This document shows, in pieces, positions 35,562 to 47,493 of a DNA stretch of 64,000 nucleotides. The translations under genes and the position numbers were made by a program. Numbering within the stretch: the stretch's first letter is position 1; the number at the start of each line of letters is the position of its first letter. Under the pieces are notes generated by a model, which was not told the origin of the DNA, did not search any database, and worked only from the letters and a program-made list of their open reading frames with translations. The stretch spans positions 372,001 through 436,000 of the forward strand of contig KV918762.1 in assembly GCA_002049455.2 (NCBI GenBank). The letters are read 5' to 3'. The DNA is from Porphyra umbilicalis (Eukaryota; Rhodophyta; Bangiophyceae; Bangiales; Bangiaceae).

Positions 35562-37910
35562 GTGGACAGCAGTGGCGCCGACCGAGGAGATGGCTTCCTC
35601 AAGTGCGGGGCGCGCCGTGCCAACGTAGAGTGGGACGCCGGCGTCGGCCACGGCCAAGTCGGGCAGCCCTGCGGCGGCGTCCCCGCGGATGGGCGGGGCG
35701 CTGGGCAATATGGATGCCCCCAAGCCCAAGGGCTCGACGGCGGCCACCCCGCGGGCTGGCAGGGCGGCGCCGTCTGCTCCTGCTTCGCCGGCCGGCGCCA
35801 CCAAGTCAAGTGGCGCAGCCTCTGCGGCGGCGCGGGGAAAGGCAGCCCGTCGGTCGCGCCAGGCCAACGGCGCGCCGCTGAGCCGGGAGTCCTCCGCGGC
35901 GGGGAGTCAAGTGACTCAACCGCCGCCGCCTTCCCGCCGGTCGAAGTCAACGGCGGGGTCGACGTCGGCATCCCGCGCGTCGAGAGCGGCGACGCGGTCT
36001 GCTGACGAGGACGCGGCCGTGGCCCGCAGGGCGGCGGCGCGCTTGCCGCTGCCGCCCAGCCGGCCGGGCACTCCCCCAGCGGCGGCGGTGGCGGCCGCGG
36101 TGGCGCCGGCCGATGCGGGGGATGATCCTGTGGAGCAGGAAACCCTTCCGCCGGTGCCGCGCCGGGGGCGCCTCCCGGTAGTGGAGGAGGCGGAGCCGGC
36201 GGAGCTGGGGGCGTTGGTTCATTGGACGCCCCCCCCGGCCCCCAGTCAGTTTGGGGAGTGTTGCCTGCGGACGCTTCACTCCGCGATCCCGCTGCCCAAG
36301 CAGAGTCAGGCTTGGCAGCGCTGGCTGACGCGCCACCCCGTGCAGTACGAACTGTCTGCTGGGGTGGAGACGGACCTCCCAGCCCTACTCGAGGCGGGGG
36401 ACGCGCCGTCGGTAAAGCGCGCCGACGCAAGCCTGTCCAATGTTTTGGACGGGGCCACCGCTGATGATGTGCCGACCGTCGTGGCGTGGGAGTGGGCGTG
36501 CTCCTCTCCACCGTTCATAGGAAAGGGGGATCCCCACTTCCACCACCAGGACGCCCGCACCGAGCGCCGGGTGCGGGAGGCGTCGGCCATCCTGGTGCGG
36601 GCCTCTCAAGTGGAGAGCACCCGGGTCAACGTTTCGGCGCGGCGGGCGTACTACGTCCCGAAGCTGTCCTGGTGGTCGGACATGGAGGTGCCTTTCGGGT
36701 TCCCGGCCCGGATGCTTCGCATAGTGGCCTAATTTGGCACTGCGCTCCGCCGGGGGGGGTCGACCCCGGCGGCGGCCATCCTCGCTACCCAGTGGGTGCT
36801 TGAGGTGGTGGGGGTGTGGTTTGCCCCCGCCCGTACTCAGGGATACCTCTGGCATCTGCCCGCCGCCGTGGTGGGGCGCCTGGTGGGGCTTTGCCTCGCC
36901 AACGTGGCGGAGGGGGCGGGCCCGGACGCTCATGCGTACCTCAGCTAGTTGCTGGATCTCCTCCAGTCGTTAGACTGGGAGGCGGCCGGGCCCTACCTTT
37001 CCCACCGACTTGGCGGGGAGGAGAGCGAGGCGCCTCGGGCGTTTGGCCACTAGGACAAACGCCTGGTTTCCGGGCGCATAGGCCTCCGTGAGGGCCTGGG
37101 TGACCTTGCCTTCCCCTATAATGCGGAGGTAACGGCGAAGTCGCCCCCGTCCGACTCGGATTGGGGTGCGCCGGGGGTAAGTTCCCCCTACCAGCATGAG
37201 AGCACCCGGGGTGCTGCCGAGCGCCCCCCAGCTCGTGAGAGCGCTGTCCGGCGGACTACCCGGGCGGGGGCGTCACCCGTGGGGCGGTCGGGCCGTCCGA
37301 CGTTTTCCCCGCCGGGGGTCCCGTACTACCCGGCCCTGGAGGCGGGGCAGAGCCTCAGCTGGGGGTAAGTCACCCCGTGGTGCGCCCAAGCCCTGGCGGC
37401 CACCTACCCAATTGCGGCGGAAGCTCTGAGGGTGGCCCATGGGGAGGCGATAGTGGCCTTTCTGGTGGACTCCCTGGCGTGGGTCACCCGCGGGGCGGGG
37501 GCCGTACTGCGGGACTCCTCGTCCCCCTAAACTTCCTTGGCCGAGCAGTTCTTGTTGAATACCACCCCAGAGGCCATCGGGTACCAGATGGCCTCCTGCT
37601 TGGAGGGGCACGGCCAGCGGGTGGCGCCTGGGCCCGCTGTTCCTTCGGCGTGCGGGGGCTCCAGTCGAGCCCCGTACGCCGGGGAGCCGGCTGGCTCAGT
37701 CGCGGCCTACCATGGGGGCAGCTTCCCCACCTCCGCTGGGGGAAATGCCACGGCGGGGGCGGTGCCGAGTAGGGCGCCGCGTTCGTCGTGGGGGCCGGGC
37801 CCCGCGGACCGGGGGTCGGTCCAGGAGTACTCGGTGGACCCCCCGGGTTACGACCACTACGGGAAGTACGCCCGCGACGACCGCCCGCACTCGCCGGGTA
37901 GGTTATAGTT
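35562..37910 (+). pseudogene. Rightward retroelement-associated ORF region, function unknown (fossil)
   Basis: Protein-like text runs rightward, opposite to the flanking Ty3/gypsy genes: a Pro/Ala/Ser-rich part, then a helical part with SSPPFIGKGD and YYVPKLSWWSDMEVPFGFP, and a Gly/Ser/Pro-rich end (YDHYGKYARDDRPHSPG). I see no zinc knuckle, protease or polymerase. Helical then low-complexity layout is compatible with a structural (gag-like) or extra antisense ORF of an LTR element. A related remnant at 14041-14760 also follows a copy of the same LTR. It looks broken, with a few breaks. Confidence 0.5.
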
Positions 37911-38061
37911 ACCCTGGTCCGGGTAGGGTTTCGGGGCGTTGAGTTATGGTCCGCCCTGCCCCCTACCATGCTTGTCCCTAGTTGGGTTGGATCTATTGTC
38001 GGGGGTGTGTGTGAGGGGTACCCCGTACTGGTTTTTTTTTAGTTGTATTATACCCAACTTC
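37911..38061. other. Junction between the rightward ORF and the second Ty3/gypsy family
   Basis: About 150 bases with a T-run near 38030. The convergent coding regions end on either side. A 3' untranslated region or LTR remnant is possible, but no partner LTR was found. Confidence 0.35.
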
Positions 38062-41000
38062 TCATCGTGAGCCGGTGCCGCGCACAGTGGTGGCGGACCT
38101 TTTCAGCCGGGAGGTCCTCCACATAGTGCCAGGAGTCCTCCCGAGGTCCATACCCGAACCATCTGACCTTGAGCATGAGTCGCTCCTGGTCGTCCTACCC
38201 CTGCCCGACGAAGCGGTAGAAGACCGCCTTAATCGGGTTTCTTGCCGATGAGGGTAGGGAGGGGACCCGCCACGCGGCCAGTGCCCGTGCCCAAGCCGGG
38301 TCACCCTCGGGTGGTTCAGGAGCCCGGGTGGCGTGGTTTCCATTAATGGTACGGATCCCATCGTCACTTTCGATAGTAAGCCGACGCCCGTCGGTCTTCA
38401 AGATCTGGTAGGGTCCCAGTGTCTTGAAGACAAATTTACCCCCCTGGTTCTCGTGGGACTTCACGAATACCCAGTCTTCAACTTGGAGGGCCTCGCGGCG
38501 AGTCTGCACGCGCTCGTCGAAGGCTCGTTTGTACGGGCCTGTGCCTTTTCCATGGTATCCCGTACTAGAGGAATCAGGGAGTCGAGGCGCTGAAGGAAAT
38601 TCTCCCTGGCTCGCCCGGGGATTACTATCTCCCCGGGGTCGGGGCCCGCTGTAAGTCGCTCGATGGCAACGGGAGAAAGCCGACGGGGGCTTAAAAACGC
38701 AAACGGGATCTGCCCGGTGCTACTATGCACTTGAGAATTGTAAGCCGTTACTACCAGGCTTAAGTACCTGGACCACGTACCTACGTGGTCACTTACGTAG
38801 TGTCGTATTTGCTTAACTGAGGTCTTATTAAACCGTTCGACTTGCCCATTAGAATGGGGGAGGTAAGGGGTGGCATAGTTAGTGTCAATACCCAGGGTTT
38901 TGCGCACCCCTTGCCAGAGTACGGCAGCGAATTGGGGTCCGTTATCCGATAGAATTGAATCGGGTGTCCCATAGCTAGCAGCCCATGTGTCGAAGAATGC
39001 GATGAGAAAATCCAGAGCCGTGATGTCTCGAAGCGGGACCGCCCGAGTGACTTTAGTGAATCGGTCACAAACAGCGAGAATATACTCAAATCCTTCGAGG
39101 GTCCTGGGCAGGGGGCCAAGTAAGTCAATGGCCAGCGCTGCGAAGAATTCCGTGGCGGGGAACAGCCTCAAGCACGCTTCACTCTGCGTACCCATGAGCC
39201 GGTTCTTTGCACAGGTGGGGCAAGCTGCCACCCACCCGAACACGTCCATCGCCAGCGAGGGCCAGTAGTATTGGTCCCGCAGTGTCTGGTACATGCGCGT
39301 CCCATTTGGATGCGCAGCCCAGGGGCAGAAGTGCTCCGCCCGTAATACATCCTTAACTAGGGTCTGGGGGACCAGTACTTGCTGGGTCCCCTCGCGGTGT
39401 CCGCGACGGCACAACAACCCGTCCGCGTTCTCATAGAAGCGCGTGGGCGTAGGGGTGTCAAGTAAATTCTTGACTCCCTGACCGAACTCGTCCGGCGCCT
39501 GCTTCTGGGCTAGTTCGTCCAGGGGCATGCGGGCGGTCTCCCTGTTCTCGGGGAGTCGCGGGTCGAGTACCGCCCCCGATTGAGTGGTCACCCAGATTGT
39601 GGGGATCTCCTGGGAGATGGGTCCCGTATCAAGCTTCTCAATCGGGATGCGGGACAGTGCGACGGCCACCGCATGTTGGGGGCCGGGCTTGTACTCCACA
39701 TCATAGTCGAACTCCGAGAGGAGGATGCGCCAACGATTGAGTCGATTGTTGGTGCAGGCCGTCGTTGTTAGTACCCACTTCAGTGCCTTGTGGTCACACC
39801 GGATGAGGAACTTGGTGCCTTCGATGTACGGTCGTAGTAAACCGACCGCCCACACCACCCCTAGTCCCTCAATCTCGGTGACGGTGTAGTTTTTCTCCGC
39901 CGGCTGAAGGCCCTTACTGAAATATCCTACGGGCAGGTACTTACCATCGGGTTGCTGCTGTAGTAGGCAGCACCCTAGCTGGTCGTAGCTAGCATCCACA
40001 TAGATGATGTACTTCCCTTCCTTGCGCGGTATTGCAAGGATGGGCCGGTGGCATAGCTGTTCGCGTAGTTTGTCGAACGTGTTCTGTTTCTCCGGGGTAG
40101 GGGGACTCAACCGCTTCGGAAGCCTCACGCTGCGTAAGTCGTTCAGCGGCTTCGCGGTTTTAGCGAAGTCTACTGTGAACCGACGGTAGAAATTGCACAT
40201 ACCCAAGAAACTCCTTAGTTGGGTTTGGGTCTGGGGGAAGCTGGCCTTCTTGATGGCCTTGAGGTTCTTCTCGTTCCCATTTAAACGTCCTGGCCGCACT
40301 ACATGGCCAAGGTACTTCACTTCGTTAGTAAAGAGGTGGCAATTCTGTGCCTTGAGGGTGACCCCGTGCTTCCCAAGTGCGGTGAGCACCGTGTCAAAGT
40401 GGGACAGGTGCGACTCGGCATCGGCGGAGAAGATGATGAGGTCGGCTGAGTAGACGAGCACATTCTGCCACTTGAGTCCGGATAGGATCATGTCAATAGC
40501 CCGCTGGAAAGTGGCACGGGCATTGAACAGGCCGAACGGAAGACGCGTACATTGGTACGTCTCACAGTGGCAAGTGAATGCCGTCTTCGGCTTATCATCC
40601 TCGGTTAGGGGGATCTGCCAGTACCAGGCCCTACCATACGTATATTGTGAGAAGGTGTTTTTACAGGCGTAAGTGTCTTAACTCCCCTACCCGTACGCAG
40701 CAAGGCGGCTGGCACCCACACCCAAATCAACAATTGAGTAGGTAGCCGTGGGTATCTATCAATTACGACCGACAGCGGAGGTAAAGCCAGAAGAGAGCTC
40801 ATTTCGAATGCAAGTATGTCGTTTCACATCCGCTAAGTACCAGTTGATCTTTGGACTTGACTTGAATACTACAACGGTTCTAGTTGGGGTGGATTCTCCA
40901 CACCGTGGTGTGCTCGCCAAAGGGCGCCGTTAGAATTCTCACGCGAGCCATTGACAACGCCGCAAACAGGATGACTCACAAGGCGGAACGGATCCTACAT

Positions 41001-41877
41001 GCTCGGGAAAATTTGGCGCTTGGCGCTGCTTAAGGTCGGCAGCTGTGTGAAGTCAATCAATTTCGGAATTGATTCGTACCCGTGTTTTCAAATTATATTT
41101 TGTATTGATACACGTGAAGATATACGTGGCCAGCACTCGTACTTGCATTCAACGATTTGTATATACCGTACCCGAAGCTGAGAACGGTACTTATGACAGG
41201 GCCTGGCCAGTACCCCGCGTTGCAGTCCAACGTGGAAAACACTGTGCATCCCCTAAGAAGTCGAGGCAGTCGTCCATCCTGGGTAATGGATACGAGTCGC
41301 GTACTGTGCGCTCGTTTAACTGCTAATAGTCGATGCAGAACCGGGGACTCCCGTCGGGCTTTGGGATTAGTACCACCGGGCTAGCTCATTCACCCTGGCT
41401 GGGCTCTCTCACTTCGAGTTTGAGCATTCGGTCGACTTGAGCCTTGATGAGCTCCCTAGTTTGGGGACCCATCCGGTAGGGGTTGAGCCGGACGGGCTTG
41501 GAGCCCGGCTTCAACTCGATCCGGTGCTCCGTGGCCTTGATGGAGCTCAAGTGCCCACTCCAGAGGGCTCGGTGCTTCTTCAGTAGTGCGAGCACTTGAG
41601 GCCGCAACCCCTCGGGCACGTTCGAAATATGAACGTGGGGCTTCTCCACGGGGTCTGCCGCGTCGGGCGCTGTGGTCGGACTGGGACTGCGTGCAGCCCA
41701 GTCCTCTCGAGATATGGGGGCCACGGTACCGGAGTAGGCCGACATATGCCCTAGGACCATGCCCTTGGGAAATCGCTTACTCGTGTTCCCCGTATGGGTT
41801 ACCTCCACCCACCACGTCTGGTTGGCGGTACAGTCAATGGTGCCAGTTGCGACATGCACGCGGTGGCGCTCATACAC
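38062..41877 (-). pseudogene. pol region of the second Ty3/gypsy family (fossil)
   Basis: Parts leftward: the start of the reverse transcriptase region (HRIELKPGSKPVRLNPYRMG), reverse transcriptase and connection domain (FLGMCNFYRRFTVDFAKTAK), RNase H at about 39700-40050 (IIYVDASYDQLGCCLL, FLIRCDHKALKWVL), integrase at about 38800-39400 (YWPSLAMDVFGWV, ILSDNGPQFAAVLW) and a chromodomain-like end near 38070-38230 (KVRWFGYGPREDSW). Confidence 0.85.
40625..41205. mobile_element. hAT-type non-autonomous element nested in the Ty3/gypsy pol
   Basis: A 581-base insertion flanked by a perfect 8-base target duplication, GCCAGTAC, at 40617-40624 and 41206-41213. Ends are inverted repeats: left CAGGCCCTACCATACGTA, right (reverse complement) CAGGCCCTGTCATAAGTA, 15 of 18 identical. 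An 8-base duplication with CAG-type ends is the hAT signature. The interior is AT-richer than the host element and has no transposase. It inserted after the retroelement; the intact duplication suggests it is young. Confidence 0.9.
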
Positions 41878-41907
41878 TCAATGGCGCTGGGTGATGACCC
41901 CACTCCC

Positions 41908-42633
41908 TTAGAATGACGTCTGTACTGGGACGTATCCCCGGGACCGCGGGGGTAGGACCACCTCGTGTGCCAGGCGCACCTTGGTGTCTGCCTCACTAGC
42001 GGCCCCCGACCTGGGTTGGTCCGCCCTGGCATACGACACCGTCTTACCCCGACGGAGGATGGGGACTCTGCATCCGTTTAGTAACCGGATGTACCCCTTG
42101 GGCCCGCAAATGTTGGGGACATGGACGTCAGTGTAGTCGGTTCCTAGGAGTAGAGGGACTGACATGCCGCGCACTACCCCACACGTGACTGGGGTGGAGT
42201 AAGTGTCGACTCGCACCGTAGGAACCACAGTCCCCGTGATGGGAAGGAGTCCCCCATTCACGTCAAACAACTGGGCGGTCTCCGCGTCTAGGGGCGCCAC
42301 CTTCATCTCCGGGGGGAACAGCGCTTCCCATACCAGGAAGACGCACGACCCCGTGTCTACAATGACACGGAGGGCTAACTCACGCCCCGCGTCGAGCCAG
42401 ACGCGACTGGCCACCTGGTAGTTGGACCCCGTCAGGGTGGCCACCACATTCTGGCCGCCTACCCCCTTCGGGAGGGGTGCGTCCCGAGGGCGAATCCCCC
42501 TGGGTCGGTATAGGATGCGTACTGGCATCACTTTCACGTCCCGGGTTGGGTCCACCGGTTGCCGCGGAGGGGGTCCAACACCTGTATTTATTCGCTTCCC
42601 TCCTCGGACCCAGAGGATGTGGCGGGTCCGCAC
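41908..42633 (-). pseudogene. Protease region of the second Ty3/gypsy family (fossil)
   Basis: An aspartic-protease active-site block (LRVIVDTGSCVFLVW) is followed by the usual flap-side hydrophobic text (LLLGTDYTDVHVPNICG). Confidence 0.75.
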
Positions 42634-44554
42634 TCGGGCTCGGTCTGCGGTTCCCTCTTCTCAAGCAGCGTCGACTCCTCGCCGCTTGATCTGGGGTCCT
42701 CGTTGGGAGTGGCAACGGCTACTCGCCGGCCCGCTCGCTGAGTATCACGGGAGCCCGAGGAGGTCCCGAGAGGGGACCACCGACTGGCTATGGCCAATCG
42801 GTGACGTAGGCGTGCTTCCAATTCGGGGCACACCTCGGCCCAGTGACCCACCTTGCCACACTGCCAGCAAGGGTACTCTACCGCCCGGGGTTTGGGTCGG
42901 GAAGGCTCATCCCTCAGTCGGGATCGGTAGCACGGGTTGTTGCCGCCCCCGTGAGTCGAACCACCCGGGGCGTTGGGTCGGGACCCATCGGACCGGGGGC
43001 CCGGAGTTGGGGAACCCACGGCCCCGACGGTCCGGACGGGGGCGTCCCGCGGTTGGTATCCCCGCGTCCCCCCGATGACCCGGGGAAGGGCGGCCGCACG
43101 AGCTTGCCGCCGGAGCCGGGCCTCATCCGCGAGCGCTTCTCGCTCCTTGGTCCTCTTCTTGTGCTGCTCAAGTCGTAGCCAGCGGTGTTCGTCGCCCTCA
43201 GAATGAGCGACGCGAGCGAGCTTCGCCATATTCATGCCGGGGGTGTTTCGCTCGCGCACAGTGGCGCGCGCCGCGCGGTGGACACCTTCCGAAAAGCGCC
43301 TTTCGAGAGCGCCCTCCCCGTACATGAACCCGCACTCGGTGTTGATGCGGCGGAGGCGCTCGGCGAAGGACAACTCGTCCTCGTCATCCCGTTGGACGGC
43401 GACGTTATGGCTCTCGCCTAGATTAGCCACGGAGGCCTCGTCGACGTGGCGCCGGATCATCCAGTTGATGAGCTCGAGGTAAGAAGGGACCTCGCCGGGA
43501 ATACCCGCTCAGCGAGTTGGCATAACCATCAGCATTTCCGACTTAAGAGGTTCCTTTGTGAAGTCTTGAGGGATGTAGAAGGCTTTGCCTTCGGAGATGT
43601 CGTTGTCGTCACAGGCCTTGGAGAACTTGCGCAATAACTGGAAGACCTTGGCCGGGGGGAAACCGTCCCACTCGTCGTGTACCCCGAAGGACTGAGCCAC
43701 CTCCTTCTTGCGCCGGCCCAAAGTACGGGCCTGGCGCCGCGTGTAGACAACCGACTTGTTGTCTAGCGCGAAAGTCTCACAATCGAACATCATCCAGTAG
43801 TACGGGTGGTTCACCATAATCTTAGGCGCCACCACCCGAGTTGGAGGTGTTGGGGTGGCTTGAGTCGGCCACCTTTGGCCTCCGGACCGGTCGCGGAGAA
43901 GAGGTGCGTCGGGAACCCCGGGACAATACCCCGGGGTAACTCTCGCGCCGCTCCCCCGCCTTGCTCACCCTCCGCCGAGTCAGGAGTCGTTTGGGCCCTC
44001 GGGTCAATACCTCGAGTGCCCTCCCTTACCGTCGATGGCGCGGGGGTAGCGCGGAAGGCACCAATTAGGGCCGCAACGGCTGACTCGTCCCCCGAGCGGG
44101 AGACGTCAGTGGTCGACGACGACGACGAGTTGTCGCGTCGGCGCCGACGAGCAGAGCGTCGGGCTCGGCCACGCCGCTCAGCGGGCCTGGGCGTAGAGCC
44201 CCTCAACATCTTAACTAGCGATCGGGTAACTTCAGACCGAACGACCTCGGGCACGGCGTCTCGCCACTCGAGACCCTGGCCATCCCTGGCATTCCGTGAG
44301 CCTGGGGGACCACGACTAGAGCTCCCGCCTGCAGGCTTCCGTGCCGATCCTGGCATCGCCCCCCCCACCCAAGCACCTAAAGGGGATCTCCCACCGGGCC
44401 CGAGGGCCGCGGGACCGATACCGTGGGCTCCGGCGCTGTACTCGAGCGCCGGGGCACCCCTGGCACTCCGTGAACCTGGGGGAGCATGACCAGAGCTCCC
44501 ACCCGCAGGTTCCCCTTCCGGTGGTGGCACAGGCCCACCGCCCCACGTGGTCAC
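42588..44554 (-). pseudogene. gag region of the second Ty3/gypsy family (fossil)
   Basis: Pro/Gly-rich and Arg/Ser-rich N-terminal text, a helical middle part, and a CCHC zinc knuckle CWQCGKVGHWAEVC near 42830-42880. The knuckle and its position before the protease identify it as gag. Confidence 0.75.
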
Positions 44555-45432
44555 GGCGGGCAGCTTCTCTACGCCGAAATGAGTGCCAGCACCCGACAGA
44601 ACCCTCTCGGGGTGAGTACTACCCTAGGGGGCGCCTGCCGGGGGGCGAGTCCCAGTCCGATCGAGCCCCGGGAGCAAGGGCGTGAACAAAGTCCGCTACC
44701 CGCGGGCACCCGCATCTGTGGTGCCTGCACTGGTGTGGCGATCGTCAACCGACGATCCGCCTCCGGGGGGGGGAGTCTCATCCGCCCCGGCACCAGGCAC
44801 CTCGACACGAGGGGAGTCTCCACTCTTCCCCCCATCGGCCATCGACTCGGCCGGACTCAGCCAAAGCTGGCGTTGCGGGGCGCCGCCCGCAACGCAAGGC
44901 ACCAAGGGGAGGAGGACCAACTAGGTTCCCCCCGAGGCGGGTTCGTCGGCGGTTCTGCCCACGTGCTTGTTTGGTTACTTCCGTGTGTTTCGAGAGCCAC
45001 ACAGCATGGTGCTGCCGAAAATTGTGCGATTTCAGTCTGGAGAAGGACTGTCGACAGATTGGTGCTCCACAGATTACGGCTCCATCGACCATTTCGAGGC
45101 AAAGGCAATGGGAAAGCGCCTTGTGCGGCCAAGTCCCAGCGTCCTGGGCTACTTTTCCTCCAGTTTGGGATCAATTGGAGCATACAGTGCTCGGAACGCT
45201 GTGCAATTGCGGCAAAGCAGGCTCATTTCTGCAACTTCGATGTTGACAGTGGCTCGGCAGGCAGAAGATCGCCGCCAGTACTAATGCGTTGCACAAAGCC
45301 GTCAAATCATGCTCGGATTGAAGGCTCAGGTGCGCCTGAGGGTTCTGAAAGAGAGCTCGTATGAATCACTTGAATCAGCCCAGCTGACAGCTTCGTTGAC
45401 CCCCAGAGCCTGGTCAGTTGTCACCCTTAGAG
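44555..45432. other. Unassigned DNA right of the second Ty3/gypsy family
   Basis: May contain the leader or a decayed LTR of the second family, but no partner sequence was found. No gene recognised. Confidence 0.4.
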
Positions 45433-46151
45433 TAGGCTTGTATTTCACGCCCCCAAACCCGGGGCGTGTGGGCGTGTCACGCCCGATCACGCCCGATCAC
45501 GCCCTAATCACGCCCCTTTCGGGGGCGTGAACACACACAGGTAGCACCCATTGTATACGAATCTGCTTGTTCCTTGATTATGTAGCACCCCTTTCGGACT
45601 GGGGGCGATCAATGTGAACTGCTTTGGGGCTGTACTGTATAGAACCAATCAATCACAGACCGAAGGCTGCCTTGGCATCCTTCAAGTACGACTCTATGTC
45701 AAAGAGGTTGAAGAAGAAGACGCGTGGCTTCGCCCCATGTACGGGAGGGGGGGTAATTTACGATGACGGACGGCGGCCAGGCAGTCTTGGCATCACTGTC
45801 GCTGTAAAACAGAGGCAACTGCAGAAGCTGCCGTCGCAGCCGCAGCCACCGACGCAGACAATGTGGGAGGGGCACCCGTCTAGGAGGGGGCCAACCCCGT
45901 GGCGCTTGGGGCGGCGTGCGAGGGCCGGTGGGCTGATCGTCTTGGGCCGCAGCAGTGCGCCCCCGCCCACTGTCAAGTGCATTGGATTGCACTATATTAA
46001 GTTCATCGGCGGCGTATTTATTCTATGAGATCACGCCCCAGTTCACGCCCTTTTCTGCTTGGGCGTGATGAGTGATCGCGTTAAAAAACGTGCTTGCGAT
46101 TACGTAAAACGTGACTTCCCAATCACGTAAAGGGCGTGAAGTACAAGCCTA
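45433..46151 (+). mobile_element. hAT-type miniature element, copy 1
   Basis: A 719-base element with ends TAGGCTTGTATTTCACG and its inverted partner. It is the same family as 46768-47485, in opposite orientation, and arms read nearly identically (a 70-residue stretch of spurious translation is shared exactly). Clusters of CACGCCC/GGGCGTG lie just inside each end, like the subterminal transposase-binding repeats of hAT elements. This copy lacks an 8-base duplication (flanks CCTTAGAG and TTGTCGTT), so its surroundings may have been rearranged. Confidence 0.8.
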
Positions 46152-46767
46152 TTGTCGTTCCGCCAAAAAGTGGAGAGTCCAGGCCTGTCAAAGAGGCGCT
46201 TTTGTGCGTTTGATTGGCCCAAACGTCGATCCGCCTGTCTGGGACTGTCCAGCTTTTGGCGCAACGACCATACCTTAGAGGTTCATCTGGGCCGCCCGAT
46301 CCACAAACTGTAATCCTGATTGCTGGCATTCTTCTTGCCACAGTACTTGCCCCTGCGCTGTAATCACTCGGGCGGTGACGTCCTGTCGCGACCATCTAGT
46401 GGCGCCATTTCGAAGGGGTGTCCAAAACATGTCCTGTTTGCACCCGCGCTGGTCGGGCGCCGCCAGCGTCGCCCAATGACGGTGCCGGCCAGCCCGCGCC
46501 CTAATCTGCCTCCAGTGTCTGCGCCCACCCCCTCGGCGGCAACGCGGCCGTCGGCGCGGACGCCACTGCTGGGGCGGCCGCCGACGGCCCCGAGGCATCG
46601 TCAGAACAGTGGACACTTGAACGGGAGCCTGAACGGGAGTCCCGTTCAAGAAGCCCTTGAACGGGAGGTTTCCCATCCAGGCGTCTGTGCTGTAACAAAG
46701 GCCTGAACGGGAGGAGTTCCCGTTCAGGGAAGCTGTGCCAGGCCCTGAACCTTCTCGTGCCTGATCC
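46152..46767. other. Spacer between the two inverted hAT-type copies
   Basis: Contains a minus-strand stretch (46280-46600) whose start resembles the 5' end of the gene at 48840: both have CTCCCGTTCA followed by GTTCTGACGATG. It also holds a cluster of CCTGAACGGGA hairpin words at 46612-46750. Interpreted as a duplicated, inverted gene start. Confidence 0.5.
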
Positions 46768-47485
46768 TAGGCTTGTACTTCACGCCCTTTACGTGATTGG
46801 GAAGTCACGTTTTACGTGATCGCAAGCACGTTTTTTAACGCGATCACTCATCACGCCCAAGCAGAAGAGGGCGTGAACTGGGGCGTGATCTCATAGAATA
46901 AATACGCCGCCGATGAACTTAATATAGTGCAATCCAATGCACTTGACAGTGGGCGGGGGCGCACTGCTGCGGCCCAAGACGATCAGCCCACCGGCCCTCG
47001 CACGCCGCCCCAAGCGCCACGGGGTTGGCCCCCTCCTAGACGGGTGCCCCTCCCACATTGTCTGCGTCGGTGGCTGCGGCTGCGACGGCAGCTTCTGCAG
47101 TTGCCTCTGTTTTACAGCGACAGTGATGCCAAGACTGCCTGGCCGCCGTCCGTCATCGTAAATTACCCCCCTCCCGTACATGGGGCGAAGCCACGCGTCT
47201 TCTTCTTCAACCTCTTTGACATAGAGTCGTACTTGAAGGATGCCAAGGCAGCCTTCGGTCTGTGATTGATTGGTTCTATACAGTACAGCCCCAAAGCAGT
47301 TCACATTGATCGCCCCCAGTCCGAAAGGGGTGCTACATAATCAAGGAACAAGCAGATTCGTATACAATGGGTGCTACCTGTGTGTGTTCACGCCCCCGAA
47401 AGGGGCGTGATTAGGGCGTGATCGGGCGTGATCGGGCGTGACACGCCCACACGCCCCGGGTTTGGGGGCGTGAAATACAAGCCTA
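46768..47485 (-). mobile_element. hAT-type miniature element, copy 2, with perfect target duplication
   Basis: 718 bases, opposite in orientation to copy 1. Ends TAGGCTTGTACTTCACG and inverted partner. A perfect 8-base duplication, CCTGATCC, lies at 46760-46767 and 47486-47493. Subterminal CACGCCC clusters are dense (GATCACGCCC repeated). No transposase inside. The intact duplication indicates a recent insertion. Confidence 0.88.
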
Positions 47486-47493
47486 CCTGATCC

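Larger units (their letters stand above)
38062..44554 (-). mobile_element. Second Ty3/gypsy chromovirus-type family (fossil), LTRs not found
   Basis: Leftward order gag, protease, reverse transcriptase, RNase H, integrase, chromodomain-like tail; protein text is clearly distinct from the 26.5-35.2 kb element. No LTR pair was identified on either side. Its left part faces the rightward ORF and then the LTR at 34774-35158, so either it shares that LTR family or it lies next to it by insertion. A hAT-type element is inserted in the reverse transcriptase region (40625-41205). The copy is broken, with several breaks, and its age cannot be estimated without LTRs. Confidence 0.85.
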
